64,000 nucleotides of DNA from Desulfomicrobium sp. ZS1 (GTDB lineage Bacteria; Desulfobacterota; Desulfovibrionia; Desulfovibrionales; Desulfomicrobiaceae), in contig NZ_CP100351.1 of NCBI RefSeq assembly GCF_024204645.1, positions 2,754,001 to 2,818,000 of the forward strand, given 5' to 3'. How positions within the stretch are numbered: the first letter of the stretch is position 1; every line of letters begins with the position of its first letter. Both the position numbers and the translations under genes were made by a program. This document shows positions 35,913 through 44,272 of the stretch, in pieces. The notes beneath the pieces were generated by a model. The model made no database searches. It had not been told where the DNA came from and saw nothing but the letters and a program-made list of their open reading frames with translations.

Positions 35913-36943
35913 ACGCAAGCCACTGCATCAAAATCGCAGTCTATTCCTTGGATCTCCCTCACTACGCCTGCGCTGATTTACGACTCGTCACTCCTTTTCG
36001 CAGACTTCGAGAACACCTGGATTTCAGATGGGCTGTTCAGGATTGCAACGGCCAGTCACGAATCGACGCTGATCCGGTCGAATGGGCTGACCTGATTGTC
36101 GTGCAACGCTATTTCCCACTCAAGGAAACATCTGCGCTCCTCGAAATCATTCTTGCCTCGGGCAAACCCGTTGTCTTTGAGATTGACGATTACCTGCTCG
36201 AAGTTCCTCCGTCGCACCCCCTTTACCACAACTTTCAGAGGACGGCCCCGTTCATCCGTGACTTTATCCCCAGGGTTAACCTCGTCACAGTGAGCACTGA
36301 CGCCATGCGCGAACGTCTTCTCGGGTTCAACCCGAATACGGTGACGCTTCCAAACCTCATCGACGAGGCGGCCGTCACGCCAGCCATTCCTGTAGCAGAC
36401 CCAACGAAAACCGTCATCGCGTACATGGGCAGCCCCACGCATGACCAGGACCTCAAGCTCATCGAGGAAGCACTCTTCCGGGTCAAAGAGAAATTCGGGG
36501 AAGCGACTGAATTCATTTTCTGGGGATGCGCTGGAACGCGGCTGGCAGAACTGGGCAGGGTCATTCCATTCGACGACAGCTACGCATCATTCCTTAAAAC
36601 CCTTGGCAAGATCCATTTCGACATCGGGCTTGCTCCCCTGGCAGACAACCCGTTCAATCGCTGCAAAAGCAACATCAAATGGTTGGAATATTCCGCCCAC
36701 GCCCGGGCAGGAATCTTCTCTGACCTGGAGCCCTACCGCGAAAGCGTGGCGCATGGGAAAACGGGGATGCTGGTCGGAGCCGACCCGAAAGAATGGTTTG
36801 CAGCGCTGGAATATCTGATCTCTCACCCCGATCAACGAAAAGCCATGGGGCGAGCGGCCCGCAAGGATGCTTTTGCCCGTTTCGGACTTTCAAAGGGCGT
36901 TCACCGCTATCTGGAACTCTACAAGGGTTTGCTGAAGCGATAA
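35909..36943 (+). CDS. Glycosyltransferase, GT4-like C-terminal fold
   Basis: The start at 35909 (MNASHCIKIAVYSLDL) overlaps the previous stop and gives 344 residues. The layout is GT-B: an N-terminal domain with VVFEIDDYLLEVPP, a nucleotide-sugar half with VIAYMGSPTHDQDL, and the NIKWLEYSAHARAGIFS segment before a C-terminal helix. The donor and acceptor are unknown. It is the last gene of the rightward glycan group and converges on the next gene. Confidence 0.78.
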   Translation: MNASHCIKIAVYSLDLPHYACADLRLVTPFRRLREHLDFRWAVQDCNGQSRIDADPVEWADLIVVQRYFPLKETSALLEIILASGKPVVFEIDDYLLEVPPSHPLYHNFQRTAPFIRDFIPRVNLVTVSTDAMRERLLGFNPNTVTLPNLIDEAAVTPAIPVADPTKTVIAYMGSPTHDQDLKLIEEALFRVKEKFGEATEFIFWGCAGTRLAELGRVIPFDDSYASFLKTLGKIHFDIGLAPLADNPFNRCKSNIKWLEYSAHARAGIFSDLEPYRESVAHGKTGMLVGADPKEWFAALEYLISHPDQRKAMGRAARKDAFARFGLSKGVHRYLELYKGLLKR

Positions 36944-36957
36944 CAATACGCGCGAAT

Positions 36958-38181
36958 CTATGCACGTCTGCCCATGTGGTGCGTAGACCATCGTCTACAA
37001 ACATCCAGCAGCACATCGTCACGAGAGTCCACTGCCCATCGCTGAATGGCCATGATTTTTTTTTGGATGTCTTTGGAGGCCCCTTCCTGACGCAATTGCT
37101 CAAAGGTGTTGCGGCAATTTGTCAACAGTTCCGCATCACCCAATCGGCTGGCCACCCGAGCCAAATCCGTGACCACCTTTTCCGTCGAAAAATAGCTCTG
37201 CTGCAACTGGAGGACGTCCAACGCGGCATCCCACATCCTCTGTTTGAAGAAAAGTTCCAGCAGGCGTTCGTACCCTGCCTCCCACAGCGGCTCCGCAAGA
37301 ACTTCCGCCCACAGGCGCTCCATTCCAAACTCTCTTGTTTCGACTTCGGAGCGAACACGCACGATGTTCGCCGTGAGGGTCGAGGTGAGCCGGAGCTCAT
37401 AACCGTCCGCATGAGCAAACCTGTGCATGTCTGGATAAAACGCCCCTTGGCAGCGGCGGGCAAGCACCTGTGAATTATGGCTCTCCGCATTAAACCGTCC
37501 CGGCGTCTGGCTGGTAAGATGATACACCCGGCTTTCTGGCTCGCAACGCAACGTCAGACCCAATGAACGAATCTTCCAGCACAAATCCAGGTCCTCATAT
37601 CCGTTGCGATATTCCTCCCAAAACATTCCGGCTTGCCTGAAAACTCCATCTGGAATCATGAGCGCGGCGCCGGTGATGGCCTGCAGGTTTCGCTCGCGGG
37701 CGACAACCGGATGCGTGCTCGGAAAATAGTGATAGAGGTGCGTGACGTGATTGGTTGGCGTAAAGGTCACGCCCAAGTGCTGAATCCGATCCCGATCGGG
37801 ATAGAGCAAGAGCGGCCCCACGGCTCCCAGTTTCGGACGCTTTTCAAAAGCGCCCAGCAGCGGCGACAGCCATCCCGGAGTCAGCAGCGTATCGTTATTC
37901 AAAAAAAACAAAAAATCAGCATCCGCCCGGCTTGCGCCCAGGTTGCAGCCGGGTCCGAAATTGATGTTTTCATCCAGACGTACATGTTCGAAACGCTCCC
38001 CGAACAATTCACGCCCGAGCGCCCCGCATGCCCCGGCAGTCTCGTCCGTTGAACCGTTGTCGACCACGATGACCTGCACGTCCTCGTCCGGCGTATGTTC
38101 GCGCAGGCTGAGCAGACAATCCCTCGTCAGCGCCCACTGGTTGAACACGGGGATGATCACCGCGACCTTGTATTTTGACAT
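36958..38181 (-). CDS. GT2 family glycosyltransferase with helical C-terminal domain
   Basis: A GT2 domain (about residues 5-260) with VAVIIPVFNQWALTRDCLLS, VVDNGSTDET, NFGPGCNLGAS, FLNNDT and NGYEDLDLCWK. The last 130 residues are helical, like those of the GT2 protein at 34812-35912, so the two are probably paralogues now facing each other. Its normal GC content contrasts with the island to the left. It is the distal member of a four-gene leftward group. Confidence 0.85.
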   Translation of the reverse strand: MSKYKVAVIIPVFNQWALTRDCLLSLREHTPDEDVQVIVVDNGSTDETAGACGALGRELFGERFEHVRLDENINFGPGCNLGASRADADFLFFLNNDTLLTPGWLSPLLGAFEKRPKLGAVGPLLLYPDRDRIQHLGVTFTPTNHVTHLYHYFPSTHPVVARERNLQAITGAALMIPDGVFRQAGMFWEEYRNGYEDLDLCWKIRSLGLTLRCEPESRVYHLTSQTPGRFNAESHNSQVLARRCQGAFYPDMHRFAHADGYELRLTSTLTANIVRVRSEVETREFGMERLWAEVLAEPLWEAGYERLLELFFKQRMWDAALDVLQLQQSYFSTEKVVTDLARVASRLGDAELLTNCRNTFEQLRQEGASKDIQKKIMAIQRWAVDSRDDVLLDVCRRWSTHHMGRRA

Positions 38182-38193
38182 AACACTCCCTTC

Positions 38194-38919
38194 CTAATCC
38201 ATTTCCCGGAAATCTCCGGACATCTGTTTCATCAATTCACGGAAATCCGGGCCGAATCTATCCGAAAGATAACTTTTTTCCGCCTCCGCCGCCCGCTCCA
38301 GAAACCCGCCCACTTCCCTGGCCGTGGAGTGGTATCGGTGCCGAATGACCACCTGATGATCGACCACGCAGGCAAACCCAAGCTCCTTCACCCTGCTCGA
38401 AAACCAGACATCCACCCCATAGCCGAACGGATTGCCAGCATGATCGATGCCGCCCGCAAGGCGCCAGAAATCGACAGCGACCAGCGGGGCGATTCCATCC
38501 ACATAGCGCACTCTCCTGAATTGCCCGCCAGCGCGCTCCACCATCTGCGGATGGTAGGGGTTGGCCGTCACTGCAGGGGAATACACGCCCACCGGGCCTG
38601 CCAAACGTTCAGCCCGCGCGAGCCGCTGGCGTACGCGTTCGATGAGCGGCGGTTTCGAGACAAAGAGCGCGTCGTTGTTCAGAAACCAGACATGAGACGC
38701 GCCTTGTTCCGCCAAAATCCCCATGACATGTTCAAACGCCCCGGCCCAGTAAAGGTTCTGTTCCGCACGCAGCCACGCGCCGTCGTAGGGTTCGGGGCTT
38801 GCGTTGTCGAAGACCAGGATCATCTCCCGCTGCGCGGGATCGGCCGCGAGCAGTTGCTCATGCAGACGCCTGGTCCTCTCCACGGGGCCGTAATGCAGGA
38901 CCACTGTGTACAGATTCAT
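38194..38919 (-). CDS. Small GT2-like glycosyltransferase
   Basis: The start at 38919 (MNLYTVVLHYGPVERTRRLH) overlaps the stop of the upstream gene and gives 241 residues. GT2-like features include LVFDNASPEPYDG, WFLNNDALFVSKP and FGYGVDVWFSSR. An in-frame extension further upstream lies wholly inside the neighbouring gene and is not supported. The substrate is unknown. Confidence 0.78.
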   Translation of the reverse strand: MNLYTVVLHYGPVERTRRLHEQLLAADPAQREMILVFDNASPEPYDGAWLRAEQNLYWAGAFEHVMGILAEQGASHVWFLNNDALFVSKPPLIERVRQRLARAERLAGPVGVYSPAVTANPYHPQMVERAGGQFRRVRYVDGIAPLVAVDFWRLAGGIDHAGNPFGYGVDVWFSSRVKELGFACVVDHQVVIRHRYHSTAREVGGFLERAAEAEKSYLSDRFGPDFRELMKQMSGDFREMD

Positions 38920-40103
38920 GCGGGGGTTCCGTACATCTTCTTCATGTTCGCGCAAATCGTTTCGATGCGGTGGGCGTAGGAATGCTCCCGCTCGATACGT
39001 GCCCGCGCCCGCAGGGATATTTCCCGGCGAGCGGAAGGGTTGGCCAGATAGTGACGGACAAGGTCGCCGATCTCTTCCACGCCGTGATAGCAAACGACCT
39101 CACGCCCCACCTCGAAGGCGGCGTCCAGTTGCTCGCGATAGTCCGTGAGCAGAAACCCGCCGCTGGCCGGGACGTCGAAGACGCGTTGGTTGAGGGCTCC
39201 TTTCATCTGCATGCTGGTAGTGTTGAAATTGATCTTGGTCGAGCGATAGAAATCAGGCAGATCGGAGTAATAATGCAGCGGCCTGGTGTACGCCCAGGAA
39301 GCTTCCGCGCCGATCAGCGCTCTCCAATGCTCATCACCCGCCACCACCGGCCCAAACTGCAGGAGCGCTTCCATGCAATCCCGCCTGTAACGCTGGGTCG
39401 CCCGCCAGTACACGAAACTGTCCAGGGCGGCCTGTGGGCCGGAATCGCAGCTTTCGCGCAACGCATGAGCTTCAAGATTCTCCCCGGCAACAAATTCAGG
39501 CAGATCACGCAGCGCACTGGCCGCGAATTTTCCGGCAACATCCTCCCACAGCCCCCTCAGGGTGTCCGGTTGTCCAGAACGTTTCCAGCATTTGTCCGTT
39601 GCGGCCTGCATGGAGTTGCCCACAAAGGCCACATCGCGCAGGGGCGCTGCGTCCGGGATAAAATGCATACGGCCCAGATCGGCAGCAAGTGGCAGATGAA
39701 AGGCCCGCCCATACCCCCCAATCTCAAGGAGCCTTACCGCATCGGCATCCCAAACCGCATAGACGATAAATGGGTTGTCCAGATTGCCATACTGCGGAAG
39801 AAAAAGATCAGGCCGGTCCACGAACCAGCTCAGCACGGGCAGCTCCCGCTGACGGCAGAACTCGCTGACCAGCCCTTCGCGGTCCAGCCCGAGGTGATTC
39901 ATGGTTAAAAGAAAATCAGGGGAAAACCTGTCCACCTCGCCGCGCAACTTCTCCTCAAGCTCTGCCGACGATGAAATCCCGCCCAGAAACAGATAGGCAT
40001 GCTCCAAACCCAGGGCTTGACATCCGGCGATCAATTCGGCCATGAGATAGTGCTTCGCCGAAATAAGCAGGATTCTTGGATGCTTGCGTGTTGCGCTGGT
40101 CAT
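38916..40103 (-). CDS. CgeB-like glycosyltransferase
   Basis: A 395-residue protein that opens with a DUF3880-like half (ILLISAKHYLMAELIAGCQA, DFLLTMNHLGLDREG, SWFVDRPDLF) and ends with a GT-B C-terminal half (RVFDVPASGGFLLTDYREQL, then IGDLVRHYLANPSARREI). This arrangement matches CgeB/spore-maturation-type glycosyltransferases that often modify flagellin or surface glycans in deltaproteobacteria. It shares one base with the upstream gene and four with the downstream one. Confidence 0.82.
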   Translation of the reverse strand: MTSATRKHPRILLISAKHYLMAELIAGCQALGLEHAYLFLGGISSSAELEEKLRGEVDRFSPDFLLTMNHLGLDREGLVSEFCRQRELPVLSWFVDRPDLFLPQYGNLDNPFIVYAVWDADAVRLLEIGGYGRAFHLPLAADLGRMHFIPDAAPLRDVAFVGNSMQAATDKCWKRSGQPDTLRGLWEDVAGKFAASALRDLPEFVAGENLEAHALRESCDSGPQAALDSFVYWRATQRYRRDCMEALLQFGPVVAGDEHWRALIGAEASWAYTRPLHYYSDLPDFYRSTKINFNTTSMQMKGALNQRVFDVPASGGFLLTDYREQLDAAFEVGREVVCYHGVEEIGDLVRHYLANPSARREISLRARARIEREHSYAHRIETICANMKKMYGTPA

Positions 40104-41080
40104 CAGACTGTACCGTTCTGCGTCAACGCATCCACGATTTCGCGCCGCTGGTCGTCACTGCCATACGTGGCGACAGTCTGGGCCATTTGAGTGGGAACAG
40201 CCAAACCTTGAGACAATGCCTGCACGGCCCCCTCCAACCCCAGCACCGCTCCCAGCACATCCCCGTCCGCCGACCACCAGCCGTTGCCGCCCCAGGGCAC
40301 GTCGCGCAGCGCATACCCATGCGGCGCATATCCGTTCGGCTCGACCTGGCGCATGTAATCCCAGCCGCCAAAGCCGGTGAAACCCACGCAGAGGCAGCCG
40401 CAGGCCATGGCTTCGAGCGGCGGCAGCGGGCAGCCTTCGGGGAATCCCGTGACCAGGAAAACATGGCAGGAGCGTAGCGCCTCGGCCACGCCGGAGCGGT
40501 CCAGGCCGTGGATCGGCAACCATTCCACCTTTGCACGCGGGTTGCGCTCCTCGAAGATGCGCCGGATCTGCTCGGCCAGGGCCTTGTTCTTGCGCGGCAT
40601 GAAGCCGATGCGGAGCGTTCCTTCGGGCTTGGACGCACGTGAATGAAAAAGCCGCGTGTCCAGGGCCGGGCGGATGATCGGTGGCCGTTTGCCCAGGACC
40701 TGTTCCATGTGCCAGGCCACGGGGTCTGACACGGCCAAAAATTCCACGGGCAGGTCCCGCCAGCGCACTCCCGGCTCCAGACCGTGAAAGAGATAGGACC
40801 AGTTCTGGCAGTAGACCAGGGTGCGGCATCCGCGCCGTAGGCCCAGCACCAGGGCGTTGGGCCAACCCTCGGGCACCACATAGGTGTCCCCGACCGCCAT
40901 GCCCGCCGCGCCGGCCTTGACCCAGGGCAATCCCGCGCACTCGGTCCCGTCCGGCGGCTCGTCCCAGTACAGAATACCGCCCAGCCTGCCCAGGGCCTGC
41001 AACTGCCGAGCGATCTGCAGGAGCACCATGCAGCCGCCGGACATGGCCTTGAGAGGCGGATAGAAAATCCATGTTTTCAT
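40103..41080 (-). CDS. Group 1 (GT-B) glycosyltransferase
   Basis: The start at 41080 gives MKTWIFYPPLKAMSGGCMVL and 325 residues. The C-terminal half has FPEGCPLPPLEAMACGCLCV, the EX7E-type donor-binding region of GT4 enzymes, and GFMPRKNKALAEQI before it. Upstream in-frame codons lack support. It is the first gene of the leftward glycan group; the promoter must lie in the 41081-41581 gap. Confidence 0.82.
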   Translation of the reverse strand: MKTWIFYPPLKAMSGGCMVLLQIARQLQALGRLGGILYWDEPPDGTECAGLPWVKAGAAGMAVGDTYVVPEGWPNALVLGLRRGCRTLVYCQNWSYLFHGLEPGVRWRDLPVEFLAVSDPVAWHMEQVLGKRPPIIRPALDTRLFHSRASKPEGTLRIGFMPRKNKALAEQIRRIFEERNPRAKVEWLPIHGLDRSGVAEALRSCHVFLVTGFPEGCPLPPLEAMACGCLCVGFTGFGGWDYMRQVEPNGYAPHGYALRDVPWGGNGWWSADGDVLGAVLGLEGAVQALSQGLAVPTQMAQTVATYGSDDQRREIVDALTQNGTV

Positions 41081-41232
41081 GAGCCATACCCCGAGTCGGA
41101 CCTGATGCGGGTCATGCCGCAAAGAAATAATGACACCATGCCCGCAGATCAGCAAAAAAAAGGCCAGCATCACCTATCTGCATGAATGCTCATTGCGCGA
41201 CGCCCAGCCTGCACGCACCAGACCTGTTCCGA

Positions 41233-41287
41233 GACTACCGTTACGGAACTTCCGTTACGACACTTCCGGAACGACACTTCCGGAACG
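41233..41287. repeat. 14-bp tandem repeats upstream of the glycosyltransferase group
   Basis: Four units in a row: GACTACCGTTACG, GAACTTCCGTTACG, ACACTTCCGGAACG and ACACTTCCGGAACG. The last two are identical. The array begins 153 bases upstream of the first gene of the leftward glycan group. It could be an operator array or a simple expansion. The repeat unit contains TTCCGGAA, itself a palindrome. Confidence 0.65.
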
Positions 41288-41327
41288 GAATGACCTCCTG
41301 CTTTCCAGCCTGGCGAACCTTCGGATA

Positions 41328-41357
41328 AAAAAAGGCCACGCATAACGCATGGCCTCA
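41328..41357 (-). terminator. Terminator-like hairpin in the 41 kb gap
   Basis: On the minus strand GGCCATGCG-TTAT-GCGTGGCC-type pairing (GGCCA with TGGCC, interrupted once) is followed by a run of T. It would stop leftward transcripts from the acyl-CoA ligase gene before they enter the glycan group. Confidence 0.55.
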
Positions 41358-41377
41358 AAATAAATCCCCTACCCGGG

Positions 41378-41423
41378 TCAAGGGGCGCGCCCCTTGCGGG
41401 GTGCGGGGCAGCGCCCCGCTCTC
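41378..41423. repeat. GC-rich palindromic intergenic sequence
   Basis: AAGGGGCGCGCCCCTTG is followed by a second palindrome, CGGGGCAGCGCCCCG. Sequences of this style recur in Desulfovibrionales intergenic regions. A related one is at 55310-55352. Confidence 0.5.
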
Positions 41424-41460
41424 TCCCCTAACTGATTGTTAAAAAAACAAAATTCGCAGA

Positions 41461-41579
41461 CCGTTCAAAAATGGTGAGATGCAAGGAAACGAAAAAATCC
41501 AGGACGCGCGGTGTATTACGCATACATAAGCGGTCTGGATTTTTTCGTTGACGCAGCAGATCGCCGTTTTTGGGCGGCC
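41461..41579. repeat. Palindromic intergenic element, second member of the 20.8 kb type
   Basis: The inner arms CGAAAAAATCCA (41490-41501) and TGGATTTTTTCG (41536-41547) pair perfectly around GTATTACGCATACATAAGC. The outer flanks TTCAAAAATGG and CGTTTTTGGGCGG continue the fold. On the other strand it contains CTGCTGCGTCAACG, close to the CTGCGTTGCT of the element at 20800-20897. It ends two bases before the acyl-CoA ligase stop codon, just as that one abuts the hypD stop. Confidence 0.65.
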
Positions 41580-41581
41580 TG

Positions 41582-43222
41582 CTACGCCTCGTCCTTGGCC
41601 CGGATCTCAGCGCGTTTGATCTTGCCGCTGATGGTCTTGGGCAGTTCTTTGACGTAGTCGATGATGCGCGGATATTTATAGGGCGCAGTCACTTTCTTGA
41701 CGTGGTCCTGCAGTTCTTTGGTCAGTGCGGGTGAAGGCTCATAGCCTGCGGCCAGGGTGACGGTGGCTTTGACGGCCTGGCCCCGGTCGGGATCGGGCAC
41801 GCCGGTCACGGCCGCTTCGACCACGGCGGGGTGGGTGATGAGGGCACTTTCGACTTCGAAGGGCCCGATGCGATAACCGGAGCTCTTGATCAGGTCATCG
41901 ATGCGGCCCAGGAACCAGAAGTAGCCGTCCTCGTCCATCCAGGCCTTGTCGCCGGTGCGGTAGAAGCCGCCATGCATGACGCTTGCGGTCTTGGCCTCGT
42001 CCTGCAGGTAGCAACTGAACAGGCCCATCGGACGGGTGGGCTCTATGCCGATGCAAATCTCCCCTTCCACGCCGGGAGGGCAGGGCTCGTCGTTTTCGTC
42101 CAGGAGCCGGATGTCCCAACCGGGACAGGGCTTGCCGATGGACCCCGCTTTAGGTTTCATGAAGGGGAAGGTCGCGATCTGCAGGGTGGTTTCGGTCTGG
42201 CCGTAGCCTTCGTATATGGGCATGCCCATCTTCTCCACCCAGGTCTCGAACACGCTGTCATTCAAAAGTTCGCCGGCGGTGGTGCAATGACGCAAGGATG
42301 AGAGGTCGTAGGCTAAAAGATCTTCGCGGATCAGGAAGCGGTAGACCGTGGGCGGCGCGCAGAAATTGGTGACCTTGTTCTGGGCAATGACTTTAAGCAG
42401 CCTGGCCGGCTCGAACTTGCCCCTGAAATCCCAGACGAAAACCACGCCCCCGGCCAGCCACTGCCCGTAGAACTTGCCCCATGTGGACTTGGCCCAGCCC
42501 GTGTCGGCCAGGGTCAGGTGCAGATTGCCGGGCTCTATGTCGTGCCAGTAGGAACCGGTCATGACGTGCCCGAAGGGGTAGTTGAAATTGTGCAGCACCA
42601 TCTTGGGGTGTCCGGTTGTGCCGGAGGAAAAGAAAATGGTCGCCGGATCCTCGCCGCAGGCCGCGTCGGCCGGGCGGGGGTAGGACGGGGAAGCGCCTGC
42701 CACGATCTGCGAGAAGCTGTGCCAATCGCCTTCCGCCTGATCAAGGCCCGCCAGCACCTGCACGGTCAGGGTCGGGCAGTCGAGCTTGGCAGCTTCCACG
42801 GTGGCGCGCACGGACGTGTCGACGATGGCGCCCTTGATGGAGGCGAAATTGACCCGGTAGGTGATATCCTTGGCCGTCAGGAGCGCAGGCGACGGCACGC
42901 CCAGCGCGCCGAGCTTGTGCAGGGCGAGCATGACGGTCCAGAACTCCACCCGGCGGTGCAGGATGATCATGACCTTGTCGCCGCGCCCGATACCGAGGTT
43001 CTGCAGCGCTCCCGCCAGACGGCTCGACTGTTCGGAAAAATAGCCGAACGTGTATTCGCGGCGCACATCTGCGTCATCCACGTGGACCATGGCCAAGCGG
43101 GTCGGATCCGCCAAAGCGGCTACATCGACCATATCAAAGGCGAAATTGTACTTATCCGGGATATCCAGAGAAAAAGAGGCCTGAAACTCTTCATAAGACG
43201 AAGGGCGCAATTTTGTATGCAT
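41582..43222 (-). CDS. AMP-forming acyl-CoA synthetase
   Basis: A member of the ANL adenylating family that activates a carboxylic acid to its acyl-CoA. Motifs: IFFSSGTTGHPKMVLHN (P-loop), YEGYGQTETTLQ (A5), and FWFLGRIDDLIKSSGYRIGP with the hinge, ending in KTISGKIKRAEIR with the catalytic Lys. The start at 43222 gives 546 residues. Resemblance is to medium-chain/acetyl-CoA-type synthetases; the substrate cannot be told. The neighbouring XRE-cupin gene is a likely regulator. Confidence 0.9.
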   Translation of the reverse strand: MHTKLRPSSYEEFQASFSLDIPDKYNFAFDMVDVAALADPTRLAMVHVDDADVRREYTFGYFSEQSSRLAGALQNLGIGRGDKVMIILHRRVEFWTVMLALHKLGALGVPSPALLTAKDITYRVNFASIKGAIVDTSVRATVEAAKLDCPTLTVQVLAGLDQAEGDWHSFSQIVAGASPSYPRPADAACGEDPATIFFSSGTTGHPKMVLHNFNYPFGHVMTGSYWHDIEPGNLHLTLADTGWAKSTWGKFYGQWLAGGVVFVWDFRGKFEPARLLKVIAQNKVTNFCAPPTVYRFLIREDLLAYDLSSLRHCTTAGELLNDSVFETWVEKMGMPIYEGYGQTETTLQIATFPFMKPKAGSIGKPCPGWDIRLLDENDEPCPPGVEGEICIGIEPTRPMGLFSCYLQDEAKTASVMHGGFYRTGDKAWMDEDGYFWFLGRIDDLIKSSGYRIGPFEVESALITHPAVVEAAVTGVPDPDRGQAVKATVTLAAGYEPSPALTKELQDHVKKVTAPYKYPRIIDYVKELPKTISGKIKRAEIRAKDEA

Positions 43223-43293
43223 GGGTACTCCGCTGGTGTTGGATTGATTTTTCGGGGCAGTGACTTGCGGGGGTGGAGCTTGCGGCCCGCCCC

Positions 43294-43854
43294 CTAGATA
43301 ATCACGTCCAAAAATTCGGCCGGTTGGCCATCCAGACCACGCAGAGCGTGGGGAGTACACGAGGTGAAATACAGGCTGTCGCCGGGCTCCATGACATGAA
43401 CCGTGGAGCCTAGGGTGATTTCGAGTTTGCCGGAGAGGACGTAAATAAATTCCTGGCCGGGGTGCTCGTTGAAGGTCAGGGAATGCGCGTCTTTGGGGGG
43501 AACCGTAACGACGAAGGGCTCCATCTTGCGGCCGACGAAGCGGTAGGCCAGGCTCTTGTAATCATAGTCCTTGCGCCGCTCCACGCTCATGCCCTTGCCC
43601 TTCTTGACCAGGGATGCGGTGTGCAGGTGCGCTTCCTTGCCGGACATGAGCACGGTCAGGTCGACCTGAAAGGCCTGGGCCACGTTGAAAAGATAACTGA
43701 CCGGGATCTCTTGCTCTCCGGACTCGTAACCGAGGACATCAGCGGCCGTCACGCCCACCTGCGCGGCCATATCCTCCTCGCTCAAATCCATGGCATCCCG
43801 GAGCCCCCGCAAACGGGGCGCAATATCCTTATAGGCGGGTTGTTGCGCATCCAT
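43294..43854 (-). CDS. XRE-family regulator with C-terminal cupin domain
   Basis: The start at 43854 gives 186 residues. The N-terminal helix-turn-helix reads RLRGLRDAMDLSEEDMAAQV and VTAADVLGYESGEQEI. The C-terminal cupin has FNEHPGQEFIYVLSGKLEIT and MEPGDSLYFTSCTPHALRG, with the usual metal or ligand-binding His and Glu. Such proteins sense a small molecule. It is 71 bases upstream of the acyl-CoA ligase on the same strand, a pairing that suggests it controls that gene. Confidence 0.87.
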   Translation of the reverse strand: MDAQQPAYKDIAPRLRGLRDAMDLSEEDMAAQVGVTAADVLGYESGEQEIPVSYLFNVAQAFQVDLTVLMSGKEAHLHTASLVKKGKGMSVERRKDYDYKSLAYRFVGRKMEPFVVTVPPKDAHSLTFNEHPGQEFIYVLSGKLEITLGSTVHVMEPGDSLYFTSCTPHALRGLDGQPAEFLDVII

Positions 43855-43963
43855 AGTCTGCTCCTTGTACTGAAAATGTATGAAAACAGGGGCAGAAATT
43901 ACGGACTTCGCGTTCAAAAAGCAATGCGTAAGCGATAATCGAGTACGGGTTTATGCTTGCCGC

Positions 43964-44272
43964 CTAGACGTCGACAACGGAGTTTTCGCAATTTCCATAC
44001 TCGCTGTAGCAATAGGAATCCGCGCTCCAGTCGTTCTCCCAGCGATCATCGTCGAGCAGATAACGAAACTGGTATGTAGTGCCGCCGGGCAGGTCGATTG
44101 TCAGCTTGAAGGAGCCGTCTTTAAGTCTCTTCATGGGCAGCGTGTGCATGGCCCAGTCGTTGAATTCCCCCACCAGAAACGCCGTCTCGGCCCCGCCTGC
44201 ACCGCCGGCCGGCAGATGAAAGGTGACCTTGCAAATGTTCTTTGTCTTCAGATATTTTTTTTCAACACTCAT
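43964..44272 (-). CDS. Stand-alone CBM48-like glycogen-binding protein
   Basis: A 102-residue protein with an early-set domain: [40 protein letters not shown] and [20 protein letters not shown]. These match the glycogen-binding CBM48/AMPK-beta-type fold (GxFNxW, YxYKYxVDGxW). The start at 44272 has GGAGG at the right distance. It overlaps the end of glgA by four bases, so it is made with glycogen synthase and may target it or another enzyme to the polymer. Confidence 0.8.
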   Translation of the reverse strand: MSVEKKYLKTKNICKVTFHLPAGGAGGAETAFLVGEFNDWAMHTLPMKRLKDGSFKLTIDLPGGTTYQFRYLLDDDRWENDWSADSYCYSEYGNCENSVVDV

